From contig NZ_BAXZ01000005.1 in assembly GCF_000684975.1 (NCBI RefSeq), forward strand, positions 1 through 64,000: 64,000 bases of DNA. The letters are read 5' to 3'. The DNA comes from Paraburkholderia acidipaludis NBRC 101816 (GTDB lineage Bacteria; Pseudomonadota; Gammaproteobacteria; Burkholderiales; Burkholderiaceae). Below the pieces are notes generated by a model. The model saw only the letters and a program-made list of their open reading frames with translations. It was not told where the DNA came from and searched no databases. The translations under genes and the position numbers were made by a program. Shown piece by piece: positions 33,771 through 41,019 of this stretch; the stretch's first letter is position 1; every line of letters starts with the position of its first letter.

Positions 33771-33828
33771 GCATCCAGGTTCCGCACGTCGCGGACTAAA
33801 GCGGGCGAAAGCGGGCACCACAAAAACG

Positions 33829-33859
33829 AAGGGCCGTTTCGAACGAAACGGCCCTTTCT
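33829..33859. terminator. Shared terminator between nadB and nadC
   Basis: A 12-bp stem AAGGGCCGTTTC/GAAACGGCCCTT (33829-33840 with 33845-33856), loop GAAC. T-rich on the plus side and TTCGTTTTTG on the minus side, between convergent genes. Confidence 0.85.
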
Positions 33860-33883
33860 ACATTCACAGTCGTGTGTGCGCGC

Positions 33884-34783
33884 TCAGACGATCCGCATCG
33901 AGTAATCGGTCGCGCGCACGTCCTTCGTCAGCGCACCGATCGAAATGCGATCCACGCCCGTTTCGGCAATCGTGCCCACCGTCTCGAAGTTGACACCGCC
34001 CGAAGCTTCCAGCACGGCGCGGCCGGCCGTGACACGCACGGCGTCGCGCATCGCCTCGAACGAAAAGTTGTCGAGCAGGATGGACTTTGCGCCGTGCGCG
34101 AGCGCCTCGTCGAGCTGCGTGAGCGTTTCCACTTCGACCTGGATCGGCACGCCCGCATTCAGGGCAAACGCGGCATCCATCGCGGCGCCCACGCCGCCCG
34201 CAGCCGCGATGTGGTTTTCCTTGATGAGGATACCGTCGTAAAGCGCGAGCCGCTGGTTCGCCCCGCCGCCCACGCGCACCGCGTACTTCTGCGCGAGGCG
34301 CAGGCCGGGCAGCGTCTTGCGCGTGTCGACGATGCGCGCATTCGTGTGCGCGATCACGTCCACGTAGCGGCGCGTTGCCATCGCCACGCCGGAAAGCAGT
34401 TGCAGGAAATTCATCGCGTTGCGTTCGGCCGTGAGCAGCGCGCGCGCCGGGCCCCGCAGCGAGCAAACGGTCGTATCGGCGCTCATGCGGTCCCCTTCGC
34501 GGTAGTGCCAGCGCACTTCGATACGCGGATCGACACTGCGCACCACGCCCATGAACCACAGCACGCCGCACAGCACCGCTTCCTCGCGCACGATGATGCG
34601 AGCGTCGTGCATCTCGTCGGCGGGGACCAGCCGGCCCGTTTGATCGCCCGCGCCCACGTCTTCCGCGAGCGCATCGGCCACGTTGCGCGCGATCGCCGCG
34701 TCGAACGCCGCACCGTACTGCGCACGCACTTCGGGGAGGACCGGCGACGCCGCCTCGAGGCCCAACAGTTCCATCGCCCCCAT
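33884..34783 (-). CDS. nadC: Nicotinate-nucleotide pyrophosphorylase (quinolinate PRTase)
   Basis: Converts quinolinate and PRPP to nicotinate mononucleotide with loss of CO2. 299 residues; VDTRKTLPGLRLAQKYAVRVGGGANQRLALYDGILIKENHIAAAGG is the core of the active site (split here by pieces: RKTLPG, RVGGG.NQR, LIKENH), followed by VEVETLTQLDEALA and ASGGVNFETV. Its ATG at 34783 directly abuts the nadA stop on the same strand, so nadA-nadC are cotranscribed. Confidence 0.95.
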   Translation of the reverse strand: MGAMELLGLEAASPVLPEVRAQYGAAFDAAIARNVADALAEDVGAGDQTGRLVPADEMHDARIIVREEAVLCGVLWFMGVVRSVDPRIEVRWHYREGDRMSADTTVCSLRGPARALLTAERNAMNFLQLLSGVAMATRRYVDVIAHTNARIVDTRKTLPGLRLAQKYAVRVGGGANQRLALYDGILIKENHIAAAGGVGAAMDAAFALNAGVPIQVEVETLTQLDEALAHGAKSILLDNFSFEAMRDAVRVTAGRAVLEASGGVNFETVGTIAETGVDRISIGALTKDVRATDYSMRIV

Positions 34784-35914
34784 TTAGGCCGCTCCCACGT
34801 TCGCGAACAGCGCGCCGTCGCGCGAGAGGTCGCCGCTCGCCTGCACGCGGCGTTTATGCTCGGCCGCGAAGGCCAGCATGCGGTCGATCGGCAGCCGGGC
34901 GCGCTCGCCCAGTGCGGCATCGACGAAAATCTCGTTGTGGCCGCGCTCGAGCACGTCGGCCAGATTTTCGAGGCCGTTCATGGCCATCCACGGACAGTGC
35001 GCGCAGCTCTTGCAGGTCGCGCTGTTGCCGGCCGTGGGCGCTTCGATGAAGGTCTTGCCGGGAGCCGCAAGGCGCATCTTGTGCAGGATGCCGAGGTCGG
35101 TCGCCACGATGAAACGCGTGGCGTCGAGCCTGACCGCCGCATCGATGAGCTGCGTGGTCGAGCCGACCACATCGGCCTGCGCGACGACGCTTTCGGGCGA
35201 TTCGGGGTGCACGAGCACCTTCGCATCGGGATATTCGGCGCGCAGCAGGTCGAGCTCGATGCCCTTGAATTCGTCGTGCACAAGGCAGGAGCCCTGCCAC
35301 AGCAACATGTCGGCGCCGGTCTTTTTCTGGATGTAGCCGCCCAGGTGCCGATCCGGCGCCCAGATGATCTTTTGGCCCTGCGCATGCAGGTGCGCGACGA
35401 TCTCGAGCCCGATCGACGACGTGACCATCCAGTCCGCGCGCGCCTTCACGGCGGCGCTTGTGTTCGCATATACGACCACGGTACGGTCCGGATGCTGGTC
35501 GCAGAAGGCAGAGAATTCGTCCACCGGGCAACCCAGATCGAGCGAGCACGTCGCATCGAGATCCGGCATCAAGATGCGTTTGTTCGGACTCAGGATCTTC
35601 GCGGTCTCCCCCATGAAGCGCACGCCCGCGACAACCAGCGTCTGCGCCTCGTGATCGCGGCCGAAACGCGCCATCTCTAGCGAATCGGCCACGCAGCCGC
35701 CGGTTTCGTCCGCCAGCTCCTGCAGTTCGGGATCGACATAGTAATGCGCGACAAGCACTGCCTTCTCGCGCTTGAGAAGCGCGCGGATACGCTCCTTCAA
35801 TGCAACACGCTGTGCCGCGGAAGGTGCATCGGGCACGCGTGCCCACGCCTGTCCAACGCTGCAGACGGCGCCCTGCGGCCGGTCGTATTCGACCTTCATG
35901 ATCGCCTGACTCAT
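34784..35914 (-). CDS. nadA: Quinolinate synthase
   Basis: 4Fe-4S enzyme that condenses iminoaspartate with DHAP to quinolinate. The ATG at 35914 is preceded by AGAGGAGATC and gives 376 residues. Seen: VLVAHYYVDPELQELAD near residue 50, ILMPDLDATCSLDLGC with a cluster cysteine, GQKIIWAPDRHLGGYI, HPESPESVVAQADVVGST, and the cysteine-rich TCKSCAHCPWMAMNGLENL. A longer frame upstream has no ribosome site. Transcribed with nadC. Confidence 0.95.
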   Translation of the reverse strand: MSQAIMKVEYDRPQGAVCSVGQAWARVPDAPSAAQRVALKERIRALLKREKAVLVAHYYVDPELQELADETGGCVADSLEMARFGRDHEAQTLVVAGVRFMGETAKILSPNKRILMPDLDATCSLDLGCPVDEFSAFCDQHPDRTVVVYANTSAAVKARADWMVTSSIGLEIVAHLHAQGQKIIWAPDRHLGGYIQKKTGADMLLWQGSCLVHDEFKGIELDLLRAEYPDAKVLVHPESPESVVAQADVVGSTTQLIDAAVRLDATRFIVATDLGILHKMRLAAPGKTFIEAPTAGNSATCKSCAHCPWMAMNGLENLADVLERGHNEIFVDAALGERARLPIDRMLAFAAEHKRRVQASGDLSRDGALFANVGAA

Positions 35915-36032
35915 GATCTCCTCTGTCGGCCAGTGCGGGTGCAAAACACTTACCCTGGCCCATACAGGCAGGTTGCTGCCCTGCCGACGGCTGCGGAAAA
36001 AGCCCTGCAAGCAGCGCAGGTTTTCGCGGCCC

Positions 36033-36064
36033 CAAAAAGAAAAACCCCGCCAACGCGGGGTTTT
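36033..36064 (-). terminator. Terminator after the desaturase gene
   Basis: A 10-bp stem AAAACCCCGC/GCGGGGTTTT (36041-36050 with 36055-36064), then TCTTTTT on the minus strand. Confidence 0.9.
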
Positions 36065-36100
36065 GTGACGTACCTGAATTCTAATGGATTTTTTTACGTC

Positions 36101-37297
36101 TCATGCATAGCGGCGAAGACGCGAGGCGAATTCCTGGAGCGCCTTGATGCCGCTTTGTTCGGCGCGGTGACACCAATCCTGCAACTGCGTCAGCAGTTGT
36201 TCGCGCGAGGCGCTCGAGCGTTCCCAGATTGCCGCGAGTTCGTTGCGCAACTCGATGTAGGTGCGCAGCTTCTGGCTGTTCGCGAAGATTTGCGGCAGTT
36301 GGCGCTTCTGCGGTTCGTCGAGGCTTGCCTCTTCCTTGTCGAACCACTTGCGTGCGCCGCGCATCAGCAGGTACTTCTCGCGGGCGCCCACTTCCTTGAG
36401 GTGCGCGAGTTCCTGGCGATACGCCTGCTTCACGGCCTTCGCATAGCGCGCCATCACTTCGTAGCGGTTCGACAGCACGGCCTGCAGCGTTTCCTGATCG
36501 GGCACCAGCTTGGCCGTGATGAGGCGCGGCGTGGGCGCGACCTTCTTGACTTTCGCGAGGCCGCACATCGACATCAGGCGGATGTACATCCAGCCGATAT
36601 CAAACTCGTACCACTTGTTCGACAGCTTCGCGGAGGTCGCGAAGGTGTGATGGTTGTTATGCAGTTCCTCGCCGCCGATGAGGATGCCCCAAGGGAGCAG
36701 GTTCGTGCTGGCGTCCGCCGAATTGAAGTTGCGATAGCCCCAGAAGTGGCCGAGACCGTTGACGACGCCGGCCGCCCAGAACGGAATCCACGCCATCTGC
36801 ACGGCCCAGACGGTCAGGCCGACCGCGCCGAACAGCGCCACGTCGATCACCATCATGAGGCTCACGCCGAGAATGGGGTAGCGCGTGTAGACGTTGCGCT
36901 CCATCCAGTCGTTGGGCGTGCCGTGGCTGAAGCGGCGCAGTGTCTCTTCGTTCTTCGCTTCCGTGCGATACAGTTCCGCGCCTTCGAGCAGCACCTTCCA
37001 GATGCCGCGCGTTTGCGGGCTGTGCGGATCTTCTTCGGTCTCGCACTTTGCGTGATGCTTGCGATGGATCGCGGCCCACTGGCCGGTGAGCATGCCGGTG
37101 GTCATCCAGAGCCAGAAGCGGAAGAAGTGGCTCGCGACGGGATGCAGGTCGAGCGCCCGGTGCGCCTGGCAGCGGTGCAGATACACCGTGACGCCGACGA
37201 TCGTGATGTGCGTGGCGACTGCCACGGACAACAGGATCTGCCACCACGAGAAGCGCAGCAGCCCGTGAGCGAGGAAATCTAACAGGGAGTTCAACAA
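36101..37297 (-). CDS. Acyl-CoA / fatty-acid delta-9-type desaturase
   Basis: Membrane di-iron enzyme that inserts a cis double bond into acyl chains. 398 residues with the three histidine boxes HRCQAH (about 41), HRKHH (about 78) and EELHNNHHTF (about 210), and hydrophobic segments on either side. A C-terminal hydrophilic region of about 150 residues (KAVKQAYRQELAHLKEVG ... HRAEQSGIKALQEFA) is predicted helical and extends beyond the usual catalytic unit; it is common in beta-proteobacterial members. It is a single gene. Confidence 0.9.
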   Translation of the reverse strand: MLNSLLDFLAHGLLRFSWWQILLSVAVATHITIVGVTVYLHRCQAHRALDLHPVASHFFRFWLWMTTGMLTGQWAAIHRKHHAKCETEEDPHSPQTRGIWKVLLEGAELYRTEAKNEETLRRFSHGTPNDWMERNVYTRYPILGVSLMMVIDVALFGAVGLTVWAVQMAWIPFWAAGVVNGLGHFWGYRNFNSADASTNLLPWGILIGGEELHNNHHTFATSAKLSNKWYEFDIGWMYIRLMSMCGLAKVKKVAPTPRLITAKLVPDQETLQAVLSNRYEVMARYAKAVKQAYRQELAHLKEVGAREKYLLMRGARKWFDKEEASLDEPQKRQLPQIFANSQKLRTYIELRNELAAIWERSSASREQLLTQLQDWCHRAEQSGIKALQEFASRLRRYA

Positions 37298-37644
37298 GGT
37301 CTATACCCGTGTAACGAGCGACTCCGGCCTTACAAGGCCGCCTGAGTCAGGAAAGTGAAAGCACAGCGAAGTGGTTGGACGGCATTCTACTAGAACCGTT
37401 CCAAGTGTTTGTAACAAATGAAGATTTTTTTCCTTTTCGGGGGTTCCCGTCAATGCCCGAAAGTGCCTCGGAGGCGCTTTGCCGCACCTTTCAACCCATC
37501 TTCGCTCAATGTGCTCGCAATCGGCGCGAACCGGCACACGCGTGAGCCGGGCCTTTGCCGGGCTCACGCGCCTCGCGCTGCTGCCTCGCTACTTATGGAC
37601 CGCCCGGCAACGAACCGGAAACCGGGGACGGACCGCCCGCGAGA
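37298..37644. other. 347-bp intergenic region
   Basis: No gene is supported. It contains a perfect 8-bp inverted repeat CGTGAGCC/GGCTCACG (37541-37548 with 37561-37568) that could be an RNA hairpin downstream of rsmB; there is no T-run. The AT-rich stretch at 37380-37440 probably carries the desaturase promoter. Confidence 0.5.
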
Positions 37645-39033
37645 TTATTCGAGCGCCGCGTCCGGCTCCGCCGCCGTCTCGCCTGCCTTCGCGATGGCGT
37701 CCGCGGCCTCCTGCTCTGCCGCCGACTCTTCCGGCGTGGTAGCCGCCTTGGCCTGCCCGGCCTTCGGCCGCGCCTCCCCGCGCCGCTCCAGCACGGCGGC
37801 AAAGAAGCCGTCGGTGGCGTGGCGATGGGGCCAGAGCGAGAGATAGTCGCCGGTGTCGAGACCCACGCGCTGCTCGGCGAGCACCTCGCGCGCGCTCACC
37901 AGCTCGAATTCCGGATGCGCTTCGAGGAACTGCTTCACAACCGCTTCGTTCTCGGCTTCGAGAATGCTGCAGGTCGCGTAGACGAGCCGGCCGCCGCGCT
38001 TGAGCAAACGCGCCGCGCTGGTGAGGATCGACAGCTGCTTGGGCGCGAGCTCGGCCAGCGACTCCGGCGTCTGGCGCCACTTGAGGTCGGGATTGCGGCG
38101 CAGCGTGCCGAGGCCCGAGCACGGCGCGTCCACCAGCACGCGGTCGATCTTGCCGACGAGCCGCTTGATCTTCGAGTCGTGCTCGCTGTCGATCAGCACC
38201 GGGTTGACATTCGAGAGCCCGCTGCGCGCGAGACGCGGCTTGAGCTTGGCAAGGCGGCGGTCGGACACGTCGAATGCATAGAGACGGCCCGACGAGCGCA
38301 TCGCCGCGCCGAGCGCCAGCGTCTTGCCGCCGGCGCCCGCGCAGAAGTCCACGATCATCTCGCCGCGGCGCGGCGCCACGAGCGAGCAGAGCAGCTGGCT
38401 GCCCTCGTCCTGCACTTCGAACCAGCCGTTCTTGAACGCGTCGAGCTTCGCCAGCGCCGGTTTGCCGGTCACTCGCACGCCGAAGGGCGCAAACGGCGTT
38501 TCGCCGGCTTCGATGCCGGCCTCGGCCAGCGCGCGCAGCAGTTCGTCGCGGCTCGCCTTGATCGGGTTCGCGCGCAGGTCCAGCGGCGCCGGGTAATTCA
38601 GCGCCGCGGCCAGCTGCGCAAGCTCAGCCGGCTCGAAGCGCGGCTCGAGCCCGCGCACGATCCACTCCGGCAGATTCAACTGCACGCGCTGCGGCAGGCT
38701 CGCCGGGTCGATCTTCGACACGTGCTCGAGCCAGCCCGCCTCGGCGTCGGAGACGAACGGCCGGACGGCCGAGCGGCCCGCCGTGGCCATCAGGCCGAGC
38801 AGCGCAAGACGCCGCGTCGGGCTGCCCGTGCCGCTCTCGGCAAGATGCGCGAACTCCATGCGGCGGCGCAGGACCGCGAAAACCGCTTCGGCAATCACGC
38901 CGCGCTCGCCGTGGCCGAGCTTCGGGTGCTCGCGGAAGAAACGACTCGTCACCGCGTCGGCGGGACCGGTAAATTTGAGGACGTCGGCGAGTAGCGTCTC
39001 GGTTTGTCCGATCAGGAATCCATGCAGTCTCAT
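37645..39033 (-). CDS. rsmB: 16S rRNA (cytosine-967-C5)-methyltransferase family protein
   Basis: SAM-dependent m5C methyltransferase of the RsmB/NOP2 family. 462 residues: an N-terminal NusB-like helical region, the SAM loop VDFCAGAGGKTLALGAAM, the motif DAPCSGLGTLRRNPDLKW with one catalytic cysteine and LVYATCSILEAENEAVV with the other. An Ala/Glu-rich tail (about 35 residues) is unconserved. The ATG overlaps the purN stop by 4 nt (ATGA), so purN and rsmB form an operon. The target base is inferred from the family, as the gene is not next to fmt. Confidence 0.88.
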   Translation of the reverse strand: MRLHGFLIGQTETLLADVLKFTGPADAVTSRFFREHPKLGHGERGVIAEAVFAVLRRRMEFAHLAESGTGSPTRRLALLGLMATAGRSAVRPFVSDAEAGWLEHVSKIDPASLPQRVQLNLPEWIVRGLEPRFEPAELAQLAAALNYPAPLDLRANPIKASRDELLRALAEAGIEAGETPFAPFGVRVTGKPALAKLDAFKNGWFEVQDEGSQLLCSLVAPRRGEMIVDFCAGAGGKTLALGAAMRSSGRLYAFDVSDRRLAKLKPRLARSGLSNVNPVLIDSEHDSKIKRLVGKIDRVLVDAPCSGLGTLRRNPDLKWRQTPESLAELAPKQLSILTSAARLLKRGGRLVYATCSILEAENEAVVKQFLEAHPEFELVSAREVLAEQRVGLDTGDYLSLWPHRHATDGFFAAVLERRGEARPKAGQAKAATTPEESAAEQEAADAIAKAGETAAEPDAALE

Positions 39034-39713
39034 GCGCCCTCCCCGGCGGTTTGCGCGTTCGCGCTTGTGTCGTTGTCGGTATGGTCAAGGAAGAGCCACT
39101 GCGGCTCGGGTGGCGTGAGCGTGACGTTGCCGCCGTCGAGCGCGAGGCGCTCTTCGACGAACCAGCGCACCGCGCGCGGATAGATCACATGCTCGGTGCC
39201 GAGCACGCGCGCGGCCAGCGCCGCGGCGTCGTCGCTCGCACGCACCGGCACCGCCGCCTGCGCGACGATCGGGCCATGATCGAGCTTCGAGGTGACAAAA
39301 TGCACCGTGGCACCATGCACGCGGCAGCCGGCGTCGAGCGCCTGCTGATGCGTCTTCAGGCCCGGAAAGCTCGGCAGCAGCGAAGGATGAATATTGAGCA
39401 TCCGACCCGAATAATGATCGACGAAGCCTTCGGTCAGTACGCGCATGAAGCCCGCGAGGATGACGAGATCCGGTTGATAGCCGTCGATGGTCTGGGCGAG
39501 CGCCGCGTCGAAGGCGGCGCGATCGGGAAACTGGCGGTGGTCGACCACCGCCGTGGCAATGCCGCGCGACGCCGCGAACGCAAGGCCCGCGGCGTCGGGG
39601 CGGTTGGCAATCACGGCGGCGATTTTTGCCGGCCACGCTTCGTGCGCGCATGCGCGCACGATGGCTTCCATGTTGCTGCCCCGCCCCGAGATCAGGATAA
39701 CGAGATTTTTCAT
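39030..39713 (-). CDS. purN: Phosphoribosylglycinamide formyltransferase
   Basis: Transfers formyl from 10-formyltetrahydrofolate to GAR in purine synthesis. 227 residues: VILISGRGSNMEAIV at the start binds the phosphoribosyl group; LVILAGFMRVLTEGFV, the catalytic Asn-His segment MLNIHPSLLPSFPGLKTHQQAL, GATVHFVTSKLDHGPIVAQ with the catalytic aspartate. The last 20 residues are unconserved. Confidence 0.95.
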   Translation of the reverse strand: MKNLVILISGRGSNMEAIVRACAHEAWPAKIAAVIANRPDAAGLAFAASRGIATAVVDHRQFPDRAAFDAALAQTIDGYQPDLVILAGFMRVLTEGFVDHYSGRMLNIHPSLLPSFPGLKTHQQALDAGCRVHGATVHFVTSKLDHGPIVAQAAVPVRASDDAAALAARVLGTEHVIYPRAVRWFVEERLALDGGNVTLTPPEPQWLFLDHTDNDTSANAQTAGEGA

Positions 39714-39779
39714 CCGCGAATTTTATCATCGAGGCCGAGGCCCGACGCCCCGGCGGCGGCGATCCCGCGCCCGAGCGTT

Positions 39780-39785
39780 TATAAT
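39780..39785 (+). promoter_or_regulatory. -10 element of ribF
   Basis: Perfect TATAAT at 39780-39785; no strong -35. On the other strand TAAAAT at 39725-39720 could be the -10 of purN. Confidence 0.45.
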
Positions 39786-39870
39786 CTTCTGTTTCGTCGC
39801 GGACCTCGCACCGCGACGTCCGGCGTCACATCAGGTCACATTAGCCCCATAACCGGTCCGATCCGCTATC

Positions 39871-40866
39871 GTGAGAGTCTTCCGCGGTCTTCCCAACGCC
39901 GAAAGCCGGGCGCCCTGCGCGCTCACCATCGGCAATTTCGACGGTGTCCACCGCGGGCATCAGGCGTTGCTCGCGCGCGTGCGGGCGGCGGCCGACGCAC
40001 GCGGCCTGCCCGTCTGCGTGATGACCTTCGAGCCGCACCCGCGCGAATTCTTCAACCCGGCAGGGGCGCCGCCGCGTATCGCGATGCTGCGCGACAAACT
40101 GGAGGCGCTGCGCGATAACGGCGTGGACCGCGTGGTCGTCGAGCACTTCAACCACACATTCGCGAGCCAGTCGCCGGATGCGTTCGTCGAACGCATTATC
40201 GTCGGCGGCCTGCACGCGCGCTGGATGATGATCGGCGACGACTTCCGCTACGGCGCGAAGCGCGCAGGCGACTTCGATTCGCTGAAGACGGCCGGCGAGC
40301 AGTACGGCTTCGAAGTCGAGCAGATGGCGACCGTGGCCGACCCGTCGGGCGCGCGCATTTCGAGTTCGGGCGTACGCACTTCGCTGATCGCGGGCGACCT
40401 CGACGCGGCGCGCGCCGCGCTCGGCCGCGGCTATGCGATCAGCGGCCACGTCGTGCACGGGCAAAAACTTGGCCGCGACCTCGGTTTCCCGACGCTGAAC
40501 CTGCCGATCGGCCACAAGCGGCCGGCGGCCAAGGGCATCTTCGTCGTGCAGGTGCATGGCATCGCCGATCATCCGCTGCCCGCCGTGGCGAGCCTCGGCC
40601 TGCGCCCGACCGTGGACGACTCGGGCCGCGTGCTGCTGGAAGTGCATCTGCTCGACTGGCACGGCGACGCCTACGGCAAGCTCGTGCGCGTCGAATTCCT
40701 GAAGAAGCTGCGCGACGAGGAAAAGTTCGAAGACCTCCAAACGCTTACCGCGGCCATCGCGCGCGACGTGGTCAACACGCGTGCCTGGTTTGCCGCTGCC
40801 GGCGCCGACGCGGCCGGCACCCGTTCCACCGGTTTCTCCACCTCGGCCACCGACCGAATTAGGTGA
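39871..40866 (+). CDS. ribF: Bifunctional riboflavin kinase / FAD synthetase
   Basis: Makes FMN and then FAD from riboflavin. GTG start; 331 residues. The N-terminal adenylyltransferase domain has CALTIGNFDGVHRGHQALLARV and the later FRYGAKRAGDF and ISSSGVRTSLIAGDL; the C-terminal flavokinase domain has HGQKLGRDLGFPTLNLPI and the metal-binding region PTVDDSGRVLLEVHLLDW. It is followed after 153 bp by ileS, as in many proteobacteria (ribF-ileS-lspA). Confidence 0.95.
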   Translation: MRVFRGLPNAESRAPCALTIGNFDGVHRGHQALLARVRAAADARGLPVCVMTFEPHPREFFNPAGAPPRIAMLRDKLEALRDNGVDRVVVEHFNHTFASQSPDAFVERIIVGGLHARWMMIGDDFRYGAKRAGDFDSLKTAGEQYGFEVEQMATVADPSGARISSSGVRTSLIAGDLDAARAALGRGYAISGHVVHGQKLGRDLGFPTLNLPIGHKRPAAKGIFVVQVHGIADHPLPAVASLGLRPTVDDSGRVLLEVHLLDWHGDAYGKLVRVEFLKKLRDEEKFEDLQTLTAAIARDVVNTRAWFAAAGADAAGTRSTGFSTSATDRIR

Positions 40867-40869
40867 TCC

Positions 40870-40907
40870 GCGGCCCGTGCGCGCGCAGATGGCGCGGCAC
40901 GGGCCGC
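40870..40907 (+). terminator. Hairpin after ribF
   Basis: An 11-bp GC-rich stem GCGGCCCGTGC/GCACGGGCCGC with a 16-nt loop, just past the ribF stop, without a T-run. It may be a weak terminator or an ileS leader structure. Confidence 0.4.
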
Positions 40908-41019
40908 CCGCCCCCTGTGCCGTATCGCGTTCTACGCATGCGGCGCGCGAGGCAAAGGTTGCGCGGCAAGTCCGCTCTCCCCGACGCCGTGCACCCCCAG
41001 AATTCACCGTGATTTCACC

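Noticed and set aside
39786..39870. FMN riboswitch before ribF
   Set aside because: The spacer is only about 85 nt and lacks the conserved FMN aptamer elements.
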